Assembly: GCA_963975885.1 (NCBI GenBank)
Contig: CAXBIS010000007.1
Location: 62,001-126,000 of the forward strand
From: Pseudazoarcus sp963975885
Lineage (GTDB): Bacteria > Pseudomonadota > Gammaproteobacteria > Burkholderiales > Rhodocyclaceae
DNA length: 64,000 bases
Direction: 5' to 3'
The notes under the pieces were generated by a model. The model saw only the letters and a list, made by a program, of their open reading frames with translations, was not told where the DNA came from and ran no database searches. This document shows, in pieces, positions 32,785 to 39,985 of this stretch. A program made the position numbers and the translations under genes. Every line of letters begins with the position of its first letter. Position 1 is the first letter of the stretch.

Positions 32785-33504
32785 TCAGGGCGAGGAATCA
32801 AGCCCCAGCGATTGGTTTAGCCCGACCGCCGCTTCGAGGATCAAGGCGATGAGCTCGTCCATCGTCGTAAATAACTCACCCAGCGGCCTTCTCGGGAAGT
32901 GTGCATTCCGGTACGAGAATGCATCGGCGTAAATCCCATAGACGTGCTGATCGCCCGCGGCGTCACGCTCCAGGCTTTGCGGTGTTTGGATGAGGTGGCG
33001 GTGCTTCGCGATGTTCACGAAGGCATTCACATACGAGTACGGTGCCGATCCGACAATTGTCGCGACGCGATCTCGTCCTTCGGCCGATAGTCTCTCGCGC
33101 TGACGGTATAGGGACGCGATGTCGCAGCGATCCGGTGAGAGCGGTTCAGACGAGGACAAGCCGTTTTCGAGCTGGGCGTACATATCGACCGATGATCGGA
33201 GGACATGCATGGCCGCAACAGAGTTGGCTTGCAGCGCGGCTACTGCAAGGTCGCATTTTTCCTGTTCCTTGCTTTGCGACAGCATGAACCTCAGCGCCGC
33301 CATGATTCCACCTGTCTGCATGTGCCGTCGCAGCTCGTCGAGCGCGGCATCGAATTGATCTCTGTGGTACCAGTAGAAGCGATTGAATGAGACCCCGATC
33401 GAGTCAGCGGCTTGCACGAGCCGCATCTTCCGTTCTTCCTCGAAGTCAGTATTCCGGATGTATTGGCGCAGCACGCGGATGTCCCACCTACGATCGTTCA
33501 TCAC
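32785..33504 (-). CDS. Cargo protein of unknown function (HEPN-like motif)
   Basis: 239 residues. Begins with a DNA-binding-like helix region (VQAADSIGVSFNRFYWYHRD). Helical throughout; NIAKHRHL near residue 168 resembles the N-x-x-K-H-R signature of some HEPN-type helical proteins, a weak link. The gene is on the strand opposite both flanking operons and has lower GC and different codon choice, the usual look of a phage moron. It sits between the activator gene and the late capsid operon. A defence or exclusion role is possible but unproven. Confidence 0.55.
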   Translation of the reverse strand: MMNDRRWDIRVLRQYIRNTDFEEERKMRLVQAADSIGVSFNRFYWYHRDQFDAALDELRRHMQTGGIMAALRFMLSQSKEQEKCDLAVAALQANSVAAMHVLRSSVDMYAQLENGLSSSEPLSPDRCDIASLYRQRERLSAEGRDRVATIVGSAPYSYVNAFVNIAKHRHLIQTPQSLERDAAGDQHVYGIYADAFSYRNAHFPRRPLGELFTTMDELIALILEAAVGLNQSLGLDSSP

Positions 33505-33518
33505 TCCCCCTGCAAGTA

Positions 33519-33546
33519 GCTAGAGCGTTTCGCGGGCGAATAATGC
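33519..33546 (+). promoter_or_regulatory. Degenerate third copy of late-promoter sequence
   Basis: Aligned without gaps to 34273-34300, 20 of 28 bases match, including CTA, GCG-like core and AATnATGCC at the end. It points right but the next gene on that strand is the capsid operon 780 bases on; a relic or weak site. Confidence 0.3.
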
Positions 33547-33642
33547 CATTCACACGAAAGGCCGAGCGCCACTGAAGACGGGCGACGTCGCAAGCACAAC
33601 ACGAGTAGCCGCTACGAGGATGGCAGCACATGTGGGAATTGG

Positions 33643-34245
33643 TCACCCGGCAATAACGCCCAGCCCAGGCAGTGCCGAAAGCACGGTACCGGCGATCACG
33701 AACCACAGGCCCGCAATGGTGAGGTCCAGCCCGCCGGTGGTGGCGTCTTCGAGATCCTGCCGAAGTGCGGCTACGCCATTGGCGAGCCGCCTGCTCTCGT
33801 CGCTCACCTTGTGGTCCAGTCCCGCATCGGCCGCGCGCATCTCGGCGCGCACCTTTCCGAGGTCGTCAGAGACCTGTTCGAAGTTGTACTCGACCGCCGC
33901 GACAATCTCGCTGATTGGAGAATCCGGGTCGAGCGGCCTTCTGATGCTCGCATCCATCGTGGCCCTCATCTTTCCGAGTGCGATCATGTCGGCGCTTGCT
34001 TCGTGCTCTTCTGGGCCGGTGGGCTGCAGCAGTGACCGGCGCAGTCGTTCAAGGAGGCTGGGCTTTCGGAATTGCCTCGCCAACTCGCTGACGCCGAGCA
34101 GTGCCATCAGCGCACCTAGCAGCAAGAGCACAAGTCCTGCTACGGTGAGCGGGCGTGGGCTGTACATCGCATATGCTGCGGCGAGTGCAACGATGACAAC
34201 CACCGCGATGATCGCGAATGACACCGGCAGAACGAATCGCTTCAC
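33643..34245 (-). CDS. Membrane cargo protein (three helices) of unknown function
   Basis: 200 residues. Two N-terminal helices (FVLPVSFAIIAVVVIVALAA and VAGLVLLLLGALMALLGV), a cytosolic coiled-coil section with SISEIVAAVEYNFEQVSDDL-like heptads (exactly: SPISEIVAAVEYNFEQV), and one C-terminal helix (LTIAGLWFVIAGTVLSALPG). No named family. Opposite strand to the late operon, ending about 140 bases after the other cargo gene starts. Inner-membrane cargo of this kind often blocks superinfection, but nothing here proves it. It starts 26 bases from the 34271-34292 promoter candidate. Confidence 0.55.
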   Translation of the reverse strand: MKRFVLPVSFAIIAVVVIVALAAAYAMYSPRPLTVAGLVLLLLGALMALLGVSELARQFRKPSLLERLRRSLLQPTGPEEHEASADMIALGKMRATMDASIRRPLDPDSPISEIVAAVEYNFEQVSDDLGKVRAEMRAADAGLDHKVSDESRRLANGVAALRQDLEDATTGGLDLTIAGLWFVIAGTVLSALPGLGVIAG

Positions 34246-34270
34246 GACCTAATCCCCCGCACCCGTTGAA

Positions 34271-34292
34271 ATATCTAAAACGCTTTACCGGG
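34271..34292 (+). promoter_or_regulatory. Candidate Mor-activated late promoter element, rightward
   Basis: Exact inverse of the 21049-21070 sequence, with the dyad core TAAAACGCTTTA. TAATCA (34293-34298) right after it could serve as -10. The first late gene starts 33 bases further on. No -35 consensus is visible, as expected for an activator-dependent promoter. Confidence 0.7.
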
Positions 34293-34325
34293 TAATCATG
34301 CCACCTCGCACGCAAAGTGCGGGGC

Positions 34326-35324
34326 ATGGATAAGGCAACGCTCCCCACCGATATCGAGATCTTCCGCGCCGGCAGTCACGTCGACGGCCAGGGCGTGACG
34401 CGTCATTACACACGCGCCGATATCGTGCAGATGGCCGAAGGCTACGACCCGGCGCTGCACGAAGCCCCGCTGACGGTTGGACACCCCGAGCACGACCTGC
34501 CGGCCTACGGCTGGGTGCGTCGCCTGGTGGCCGACGGCGATCGCCTGGTGCTGCGCGAGCACCGCGACGTGGAGCCGCAGTTTGCCGAGATGGTGCGCAC
34601 GCGCCGTTTCCCGAAGCGTTCGACTTCCTTCTATTCCCCCGACCACCCCGGCAACCCCAAGCCGGGTAGCTGGTACGTCCGTCACATCGGTTTTCTGGGC
34701 GCGCAGCCGCCCGGTGTGAAGGGGTTGAAGGAGATCGCCTTCGCTGATGACCCGGACGTCGTGTGCGTCAGTTTTTCCGAGGCCGATGACTCCGGCCAAA
34801 CCACTCAGGAGCAAGAGCAAATGGAAAAGGACAAGGAAGCGCTCACCGCAGCCCAGGCCGAGGCCAAAGCCGCCGATGAACGCGCGAAGAAAGCCGAGGC
34901 CGAGGCCAAGGCCGCCCAGGAACAACTGGCCCAGTTCGCCGAACAGCAGCGCAGCGCCACGCATGAGGCGCACGTGTCGTTCGCCGAAGCGCAGGTGAAG
35001 GCCGGCCGGCTGCTGCCGAAGGACAAGGGCTCTGCGGTGGCGGTGCTGGATCTGCTGGCCGCATCCAAGCCGGTGGAGTTCTCCGAAGGCGACACCACCA
35101 AGAAGGTGCAGCCGGTGGAGTGGCTCAAGAACCTGCTCTCGAACGCCAAGCCGGCCGTGCAGTTTGGCGAGCACGCTCCCGGCAACGCCGGCGGTGGCCA
35201 TGCCGAGGCGCCGGCCGACGACGCCGAGCTGGACAAGCGGGCCAAGGCCTACGCGGCGCAACACAAGGTCAGCTACGCCGAAGCGGTGAATGCCGTCGTG
35301 GCCACCTACACGAGCGGCGCCTGA
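34326..35324 (+). CDS. Head maturation protease with scaffold (Mu gpI-like)
   Basis: 332 residues from ATG 34326; a GTG three codons upstream is also in frame. The N-terminal part (IEIFRAGSHVDGQGVTRHYT, then EAPLTVGHPEHDLPAYGWVR) is the Mu-I-type prohead protease. Residues about 165-220 form a highly charged Ala/Glu/Lys coiled coil, the scaffold. As in Mu, a nested in-frame start gives scaffold alone. The protease cuts itself and the scaffold out during head maturation. Confidence 0.88.
   Translation: MDKATLPTDIEIFRAGSHVDGQGVTRHYTRADIVQMAEGYDPALHEAPLTVGHPEHDLPAYGWVRRLVADGDRLVLREHRDVEPQFAEMVRTRRFPKRSTSFYSPDHPGNPKPGSWYVRHIGFLGAQPPGVKGLKEIAFADDPDVVCVSFSEADDSGQTTQEQEQMEKDKEALTAAQAEAKAADERAKKAEAEAKAAQEQLAQFAEQQRSATHEAHVSFAEAQVKAGRLLPKDKGSAVAVLDLLAASKPVEFSEGDTTKKVQPVEWLKNLLSNAKPAVQFGEHAPGNAGGGHAEAPADDAELDKRAKAYAAQHKVSYAEAVNAVVATYTSGA
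34821..35324 (+). CDS. Scaffold protein from internal in-frame start (Mu gpZ-like)
   Basis: 167 residues from the internal ATG 34821 (MEKDKEALTAAQAEAKAADE), preceded by CAGGAGCAAGAGCA with AGGAGC as ribosome site. The product is the C-terminal coiled-coil part of the protease gene. In Mu the corresponding Z start gives separate scaffold. The site position directly before the coiled coil is good support; expression has not been shown. Confidence 0.6.
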   Translation: MEKDKEALTAAQAEAKAADERAKKAEAEAKAAQEQLAQFAEQQRSATHEAHVSFAEAQVKAGRLLPKDKGSAVAVLDLLAASKPVEFSEGDTTKKVQPVEWLKNLLSNAKPAVQFGEHAPGNAGGGHAEAPADDAELDKRAKAYAAQHKVSYAEAVNAVVATYTSGA

Positions 35325-35365
35325 GCGCCGGTCACTGACCCCGAATCACACGAGGACACGCAATC

Positions 35366-36325
35366 ATGATGACGGCCGACGAAATCCGCCTGAAGCAGAA
35401 CCCCGTCCTGACCAACCTGTTGCTGGGGATGGGCCAGGGCACGATGGTCGCCGAGCGACTGTTCCCGCGCCTGCCGCAGGCGCTGTCGAAGGTGGTCATT
35501 GCCCAGGTGGGCGAGGAGCGCTTCCGCCAGTACAACCTGCGCCGCGCGCCGGGCAGTGCCACCAAGCGCGTGAGCATCAAGTACGACGGCAAGACGTACG
35601 AGGTGAACCAGTACTCGGTCGAGATCCCGATGCCGCGCGAGCTGATTCGCGAGAGCGAGGAGTCGCGCCGCCTGAACCTGACGGCCAACCTCGATATCAG
35701 CCGCATCGCGATGTCGACGGCCAATGCCATCCTCGCGCTGGACTACGAGATCGAGGTGGCGGCGCTGGCGACGACTTCCGGCACCTACCCTGGCGGAAAC
35801 GTGCTGGCGCTGTCCGGCGCCACCAAGTGGAGCCACGCCGACGGCACGCCGGTGACCGATATCACGGCGGCTGCCGAGACTATCCGCAAGAAGGTCGGCC
35901 GTCGTCCGAACCAGCTCACGCTGTCGGCCGACGCGGCCGTCGCCCTGCGCCATAACGCCGAGGTGAAGACCTACCTGCCCAACACCCAGATGGGTCCGGC
36001 GACGATCGACCAGCTCAAGAGCATCCTCAACGTCGAGGAGATCGTGGTCGGCGACGCCATCGTGGTGGGCGAGGACGACGAGAGCAGCGACGTGTGGGGC
36101 AACAACGCGGTGCTGGCCTACGTGCCGGCGATGGGCGGCACGAATGGCGACATCTCGCTGGCGGAGCCGGCCTTCGGCTTCACCAACGTGATGGATGGCC
36201 ACCCCTTTGCCGAGCAGCCGTACTACGACAACGGGTTCAAGTCGTGGGTCTACGGCGCGACCTACGAGCGCAAGCCCAACATCGCCTACCCGGGCGCCGG
36301 CTTCCTGTTCCAGAACCCGAAGTAA
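35366..36325 (+). CDS. Major capsid protein (B3/Mu T-like)
   Basis: 319 residues, the usual length for this branch. The sequence (MMTADEIRLKQNPVLTNLLL, SVEIPMPRELIRESEESRRL, WGNNAVLAYVPAMGGTNGDI, YDNGFKSWVYGATYERKPNI) has the HK97-fold major capsid pattern of Mu/B3-like phages. Its many copies form the icosahedral head with help of the scaffold upstream. It starts 41 bases after the protease gene and is followed by accessory capsid genes. Confidence 0.88.
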   Translation: MMTADEIRLKQNPVLTNLLLGMGQGTMVAERLFPRLPQALSKVVIAQVGEERFRQYNLRRAPGSATKRVSIKYDGKTYEVNQYSVEIPMPRELIRESEESRRLNLTANLDISRIAMSTANAILALDYEIEVAALATTSGTYPGGNVLALSGATKWSHADGTPVTDITAAAETIRKKVGRRPNQLTLSADAAVALRHNAEVKTYLPNTQMGPATIDQLKSILNVEEIVVGDAIVVGEDDESSDVWGNNAVLAYVPAMGGTNGDISLAEPAFGFTNVMDGHPFAEQPYYDNGFKSWVYGATYERKPNIAYPGAGFLFQNPK

Positions 36326-36400
36326 TCGACGCTATCCGCAGGCGGGGCGCCGTGCGCCCTGCTGGCCGGAATACCGCAGCCACCCAATCAGGAGAAGAAC

Positions 36401-36892
36401 ATGTCGAAGCAGCGCATTGCCCTGGTGTGCATCGCTTTGCACGCCGCAGTGGGCCGCATCAATTTGAAGCCCGGCGAGGTGTTGCCGGACGATATCGACC
36501 CGCGCGCGCTGCGCGAACTGGAGCGCCTCAAGGCGTTCCGGGTGGAAGCGGCTGAAACGAACTCCTCCTCCAAGGATGCCGGTGAGCCCACGGGCGACCC
36601 GGGCGCGGCCGGCGGCGCAAACGCCGGCACCAATACCAGTGAGAGCGGCAGCGGCTCGGAGGGCGGGGGCAATGCCTCGCCCTCCGTGACGGAAGGCGAC
36701 GCGCTGCCCAGCCTCAACACGGCGGACGCCGATGCGCTCGAGCAGCTTGGCCTGAGCGCCACCCAGGCCACGCGCCTGGTCGAGTGGCGCGCCGGGCTTG
36801 GCCGGCCGATCGAGTCGGTGGACGAGATCACCGCGGTCAATGGCATCGGCCCCGCGACGGTGGAGGAAATCCGCCCGCGGGTGACGGTGTAA
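36401..36892 (+). CDS. Capsid-region protein with C-terminal helix-hairpin-helix domain
   Basis: 163 residues. The N-terminal 50 residues are unassigned (INLKPGEVLPDDIDPRALRE). A Gly/Ser/Asn-rich linker (about 55-105) leads to a helix-hairpin-helix DNA-binding domain of ComEA type (LNTADADALEQLGLSATQAT, then VDEITAVNGIGPATVEEIRP). The position between capsid and decoration genes is where short uncharacterised capsid proteins lie in Mu-like phages; the HhH would let it touch packaged DNA. Role is inference. Confidence 0.7.
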   Translation: MSKQRIALVCIALHAAVGRINLKPGEVLPDDIDPRALRELERLKAFRVEAAETNSSSKDAGEPTGDPGAAGGANAGTNTSESGSGSEGGGNASPSVTEGDALPSLNTADADALEQLGLSATQATRLVEWRAGLGRPIESVDEITAVNGIGPATVEEIRPRVTV

Positions 36893-36923
36893 CTGCAAGT
36901 CCCTTTCGACAGGAGAAAGCATC

Positions 36924-37292
36924 ATGCGTCAGTACGACAAACAGCACGCCGCCACGGTGGTGCTCACAGCGGCGGTGGAGCCGCACCGGCTGATCAGCTT
37001 CGGCGGCGGCTACGCGGTCGGCACGGCCGGCGCCGGCGGTGCGACGGACGCCCAGGGCGTGTCGGAGACGGGCGGCGCGATCGGCGAGGCGATCAGCGTC
37101 GTCACCGACTATTCGTACCTCGTCGTGGCCGGCGGTGAAGTGGCTGCCGGTGCCTTCATCAAGCCCGGCACGGACGGCAAGGCGGTGGCCGGCAGCATCA
37201 CCGACAACTGCGGCCGTGCCCTGTCTGCCGCTGCGGCCGACGGCGACCTGATCGAGGTCGTCCTGCAGCCGCACGTGCATCCGACCTCGTAA
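36924..37292 (+). CDS. Capsid decoration/cement protein (DUF2190-like)
   Basis: 122 residues. Begins MRQYDKQHAATVVLTAAVEP, followed by small-residue-rich beta strands (VVAGGEVAAGAFIKPGTDGK, AGSITDNCGRALSAAAADGD). The pattern of GTDGKA and ALSAAADGD resembles DUF2190 capsid cement proteins. Place directly downstream of the capsid gene fits. It would stabilise the head after maturation. Confidence 0.65.
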   Translation: MRQYDKQHAATVVLTAAVEPHRLISFGGGYAVGTAGAGGATDAQGVSETGGAIGEAISVVTDYSYLVVAGGEVAAGAFIKPGTDGKAVAGSITDNCGRALSAAAADGDLIEVVLQPHVHPTS

Positions 37293-37297
37293 GCGAT

Positions 37298-37807
37298 ATG
37301 AGCCGCTACGCCACCCTCGAAGATCTCGTGCGCATCGCGTCGAACGGCTGGGATGAACTCGCCCAGCGCGGTTCGCGCGATCGGCGTGTGACCGGTGTGC
37401 TCTTGCGCACGCTGGCCGAGGGTGGCGATACCAGCGGCTTCCCGCCCGAGGCGGTGACCGAGGCCGGGTACGCGCTGGACGTGCTCAACGACAGCCTGGA
37501 CCGGGCGAGCCGGCACGCCGACACCTACATCGCACCGCGCGCGCCGACGCCGGTCAGCGCGGAACTGCTCGAGCGAAGTGACCTGCCGAGCGTCGTCGCG
37601 GCAATTGCCCTGCGTCGCCTCTACGGGACGACGGTGCCCGAGGCGGTTCTCGCCGGCACGGCCTGGGCCGACAAGTATCTGCGCGACTTCGCGGATGGGC
37701 GGGTCAGTCTGGGAGCCGGCGCCCCGGCGCCCGGTGGCGACAACCTCACGTATCACGGCTTCGGGCCGCGCGGCATTACCGACGACACGCTGCGGGGCTT
37801 CGAGTGA
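37298..37807 (+). CDS. DUF1320 protein (Mu gp36-like)
   Basis: 169 residues. The start MSRYATLEDLVRIASNGWDE and later AGYALDVLNDSLDRASRHAD, ALRRLYGTTVP and KYLRDFADGRVSL are typical of DUF1320. These are head-tail connector adaptors in Mu-like phages. The stop overlaps the GTG start of the next gene. Confidence 0.85.
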   Translation: MSRYATLEDLVRIASNGWDELAQRGSRDRRVTGVLLRTLAEGGDTSGFPPEAVTEAGYALDVLNDSLDRASRHADTYIAPRAPTPVSAELLERSDLPSVVAAIALRRLYGTTVPEAVLAGTAWADKYLRDFADGRVSLGAGAPAPGGDNLTYHGFGPRGITDDTLRGFE

Positions 37808-38247
37808 CCCCGGGCGAAGACTTCCTGTTCTTGGAGGGCCTGATCGTTCCGCACCTGAAGACGGTGCTCGGCGAGCAGATCTTCGTGGAGCGCGCCGCCG
37901 ATCTCGCGGGCGTGATGGAGAGCGGGCAGAACACGCCCGCCGTGCATGTGCTGTATCGCGGTTACCGCCCTTCGAACGCGGAGACCGATGGGTTCGTCGG
38001 CGTGATCCAGACCTGGCTGACCGTGATCGCGGTGCGCAACGTGCGCGCCGAACGATCCGGCGAAGACGCCAGGCTGGAAGCCGGGCCGATCGTCTCGACA
38101 GTCATCAAGGGCTTGCACGGGCAGCGCTTCAAGGGCGCACGACCGTTCAGGCTCGCCCCGGCGCCGTCGGCAGGATTCGGTGCCGGTTTCTTGTATCTGC
38201 CGCTGGCCTGGGAGGTCGGCGTCTACATCACCAACCCTTGCGGGTAA
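37804..38247 (+). CDS. Mu gp37-like (DUF1834) connector/tail terminator protein
   Basis: 147 residues from GTG 37804, overlapping the gp36-like stop. The sequence (GEDFLFLEGLIVPHLKTVLG, VHVLYRGYRPSNAETDGFVG, VIQTWLTVIAVRNV) is in line with gp37, which caps the tail or joins head and tail. The C-terminal AFL-like strand ends WEVGVYITNPCG. Gene order supports it. Confidence 0.75.
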   Translation: MTPGEDFLFLEGLIVPHLKTVLGEQIFVERAADLAGVMESGQNTPAVHVLYRGYRPSNAETDGFVGVIQTWLTVIAVRNVRAERSGEDARLEAGPIVSTVIKGLHGQRFKGARPFRLAPAPSAGFGAGFLYLPLAWEVGVYITNPCG

Positions 38248-38266
38248 CCAGGACGGGAGGTCCGAA

Positions 38267-38476
38267 ATGGCCATCAAGCTGCTCAAGCCCCACACCCACC
38301 GCGGCCGCGCGTACCCGGCCAGCACGCCCGACCGGGCGGTCATCTTGCGCGATCTGCGCCCCGACCAGGAAGCGTGGCTGGTGGCACGTGGCGTCGGGGA
38401 GCCCGTGTCGGAGTCGTCTGCGAAGGGCGCGGACGAACCGACGGGCGACAAGCGCGCGGCCAGCAAGCGCGCGTAG
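38267..38476 (+). CDS. Small conserved phage protein
   Basis: 69 residues from ATG 38267 with GGGAGG upstream. MAIKLLKPHTHRGRAYPAST and a short strand-turn before an unstructured, charged tail. Similar small proteins lie just before the tail tube gene in B3-like phages. Function unknown. Confidence 0.55.
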   Translation: MAIKLLKPHTHRGRAYPASTPDRAVILRDLRPDQEAWLVARGVGEPVSESSAKGADEPTGDKRAASKRA

Positions 38477-38508
38477 ACCGCCTCACCAGCACGTAACCGG
38501 AGAGAACC

Positions 38509-39309
38509 ATGAACAAAGACACCCCGATGATCTGGTCCGGCCAGGGGCCGGTGATGATCGGCACCTTCGACACCACGCGCGGCAAGCCCGAGATGGGCTA
38601 CCTGGTGGATCTGTACCGCATCGGATGCGGCACCAGCCAGCTCAACACCAACCTGACGCGCGAGACCAAGGAGCTCAAGGAGAGCTGCTCGGGTCAGCGC
38701 CTGACGCTCAAGGAGCTCGAGACCGGCAAGGCGATGAGCGTGTCGCTGGCGATGTACCAGTTCAGCGGCCGCACGCTGGCTGCCGCGCTCTACAGCGAGG
38801 CGCTGGAGGTGGCGAGCGGTGCGGTCACCGACGAGGTGCTGGCGGAGCTTGCCGCCGGCGACTACTTCACGCTGCGGCACACCAAGGTGTCGGACGTGGT
38901 GATCGTCGATTCGTCCGATCCGGTGAAGAACTACGTGCTCGACACCAACTACACGATCGAGGACGCCGACCACGCCCGCATGCGCCTGCTCGAGCACCCG
39001 GCCGACCACACCGAACCGGTGATGGTCGATTACAGCTACGGCGCCTACACCAACATGCGCGCGTTCTCCAAACGCAACGTCGAGCGCGGGGTGATCTTCA
39101 ACGGCGTCAACCAGGACGGTCAGAAGGCCCGCCTGATCATCCCGCGTGTGAACCTCGCGCTGGGTGGCGACTTCGGCTGGATCTCCGACGAAGAGGCGTC
39201 GCTGACGATGTCCGGCAACGTGCTCTACGTGCCGGAACTGGAAGCGGACGACGAGTACGGCGGCTTTGCCCGCGTCTCGCTGTTCGACGACGTGCCGGTG
39301 ACGCCGTAA
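38509..39309 (+). CDS. Major tail tube protein (siphovirus-type)
   Basis: 266 residues from ATG 38509 with a GGAGAG site. The sequence (GKPEMGYLVDLYRIGCGTSQ, TKELKESCSGQRLTLKELET, VSLAMYQFSGRTLAAALYSE) is a phage tail tube protein, and no sheath gene is present, so the tail is non-contractile. The late part (RLIIPRVNLALGGDFGWISD) is conserved in tail tubes. It is followed by the chaperone pair and the tape measure, the standard order for long tails. Confidence 0.8.
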   Translation: MNKDTPMIWSGQGPVMIGTFDTTRGKPEMGYLVDLYRIGCGTSQLNTNLTRETKELKESCSGQRLTLKELETGKAMSVSLAMYQFSGRTLAAALYSEALEVASGAVTDEVLAELAAGDYFTLRHTKVSDVVIVDSSDPVKNYVLDTNYTIEDADHARMRLLEHPADHTEPVMVDYSYGAYTNMRAFSKRNVERGVIFNGVNQDGQKARLIIPRVNLALGGDFGWISDEEASLTMSGNVLYVPELEADDEYGGFARVSLFDDVPVTP

Positions 39310-39818
39310 TGGCGCGGGTACGCAGATCGGCCGCGTCGGCGGCGAAGCCGGCGCCGGCCGAGAACGACCTGGACGTGCTCTTCCCCGACCGCGACATCGA
39401 GGTCGGTGGCGCAAAGGTCACGGTGCGCGAGCTGCGCTTCGAGGAACAGATCCTGCACCATGCGCTGCTCAACCGCGTGGTCGAGGATCTGGCCGCGATC
39501 CCGCTCGATGCGCTGGAGAGTGGCGAGGGCGTGAATCTGGTGCTCGATGCCATCTTCCGTCACTGGGAAAGCCTGCGCCCGTTGGTGGCGCTGTCGGCGG
39601 ACCAGAGCGAGGACTGGGTGCGCGAACTCTCCGGGCAGGACGGCGAGACGCTGGTGCTGGTGTGGTGGGCGGTGAACCAGGGTTTTTTCATCCGCCGCCT
39701 GCTGCGCCCGGCAATCGCGCAGCGGGCGATGCGCCCGGCTGGGGCGAAGTCTTCGCCACCCTCATCGAACACGGACACCGCCGCGCCGAACTCGGCCAGT
39801 ACACCGCCCGGCAGCTGA
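39309..39818 (+). CDS. Tail assembly chaperone G
   Basis: 169 residues from ATG 39309, overlapping the tail-tube stop (TAATGG). The helical sequence (LRFEEQILHHALLNRVVEDL, ALESGEGVNLVLDAIFRHWE) and the place between tube and tape measure identify it as the G chaperone. The end of the frame past residue 127 is low-complexity (PPSSNTDTAAPNSA) with no sign of fold, in contrast to the -1 frame over the same bases, which is conserved-looking. That supports a programmed shift to the longer product. Confidence 0.8.
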   Translation: MARVRRSAASAAKPAPAENDLDVLFPDRDIEVGGAKVTVRELRFEEQILHHALLNRVVEDLAAIPLDALESGEGVNLVLDAIFRHWESLRPLVALSADQSEDWVRELSGQDGETLVLVWWAVNQGFFIRRLLRPAIAQRAMRPAGAKSSPPSSNTDTAAPNSASTPPGS

Positions 39819-39946
39819 CGCTGTACTACCGCGAGGCGCTGCGCGCGCAGCGGCGCGAGCAGGCGCGAGATCTGCTGGCGGTGAATCTCGGCATGGCAGG
39901 TGGCCGGGATGCGGCGAGTGCGTTGCGCGAGCTCGAGGACACCTGA
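39309..39946 (+). CDS. Tail assembly chaperone GT by -1 frameshift
   Basis: The product reads 127 codons of G up to the TTC at 39687-39689, then slips back one base and continues from 39689 to the stop at 39946, giving 212 residues. The T part (GWGEVFATLIEHGHRRAELG, YTARQLTLYYREALRAQRRE, LLAVNLGMAGGRDA) is helical and typical of T domains in long-tailed phages. GT and G together load the tape measure and recruit the tail tube protein. The frame has no start of its own near its beginning, which fits translation only by shifting. Confidence 0.75.
39683..39689 (+). promoter_or_regulatory. Slippery heptamer T TTT TTC for -1 frameshift
   Basis: In the G frame the codons are GGT TTT TTC, forming the canonical X XXY YYZ heptamer. 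A -1 slip keeps good pairing (TTT TTT). It lies exactly where the two frames overlap and the T frame takes on a conserved look. Confidence 0.8.
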
Positions 39947-39985
39947 CCGCAACTCATCCAACCGACCCCATGGGGAAAACGCAGC

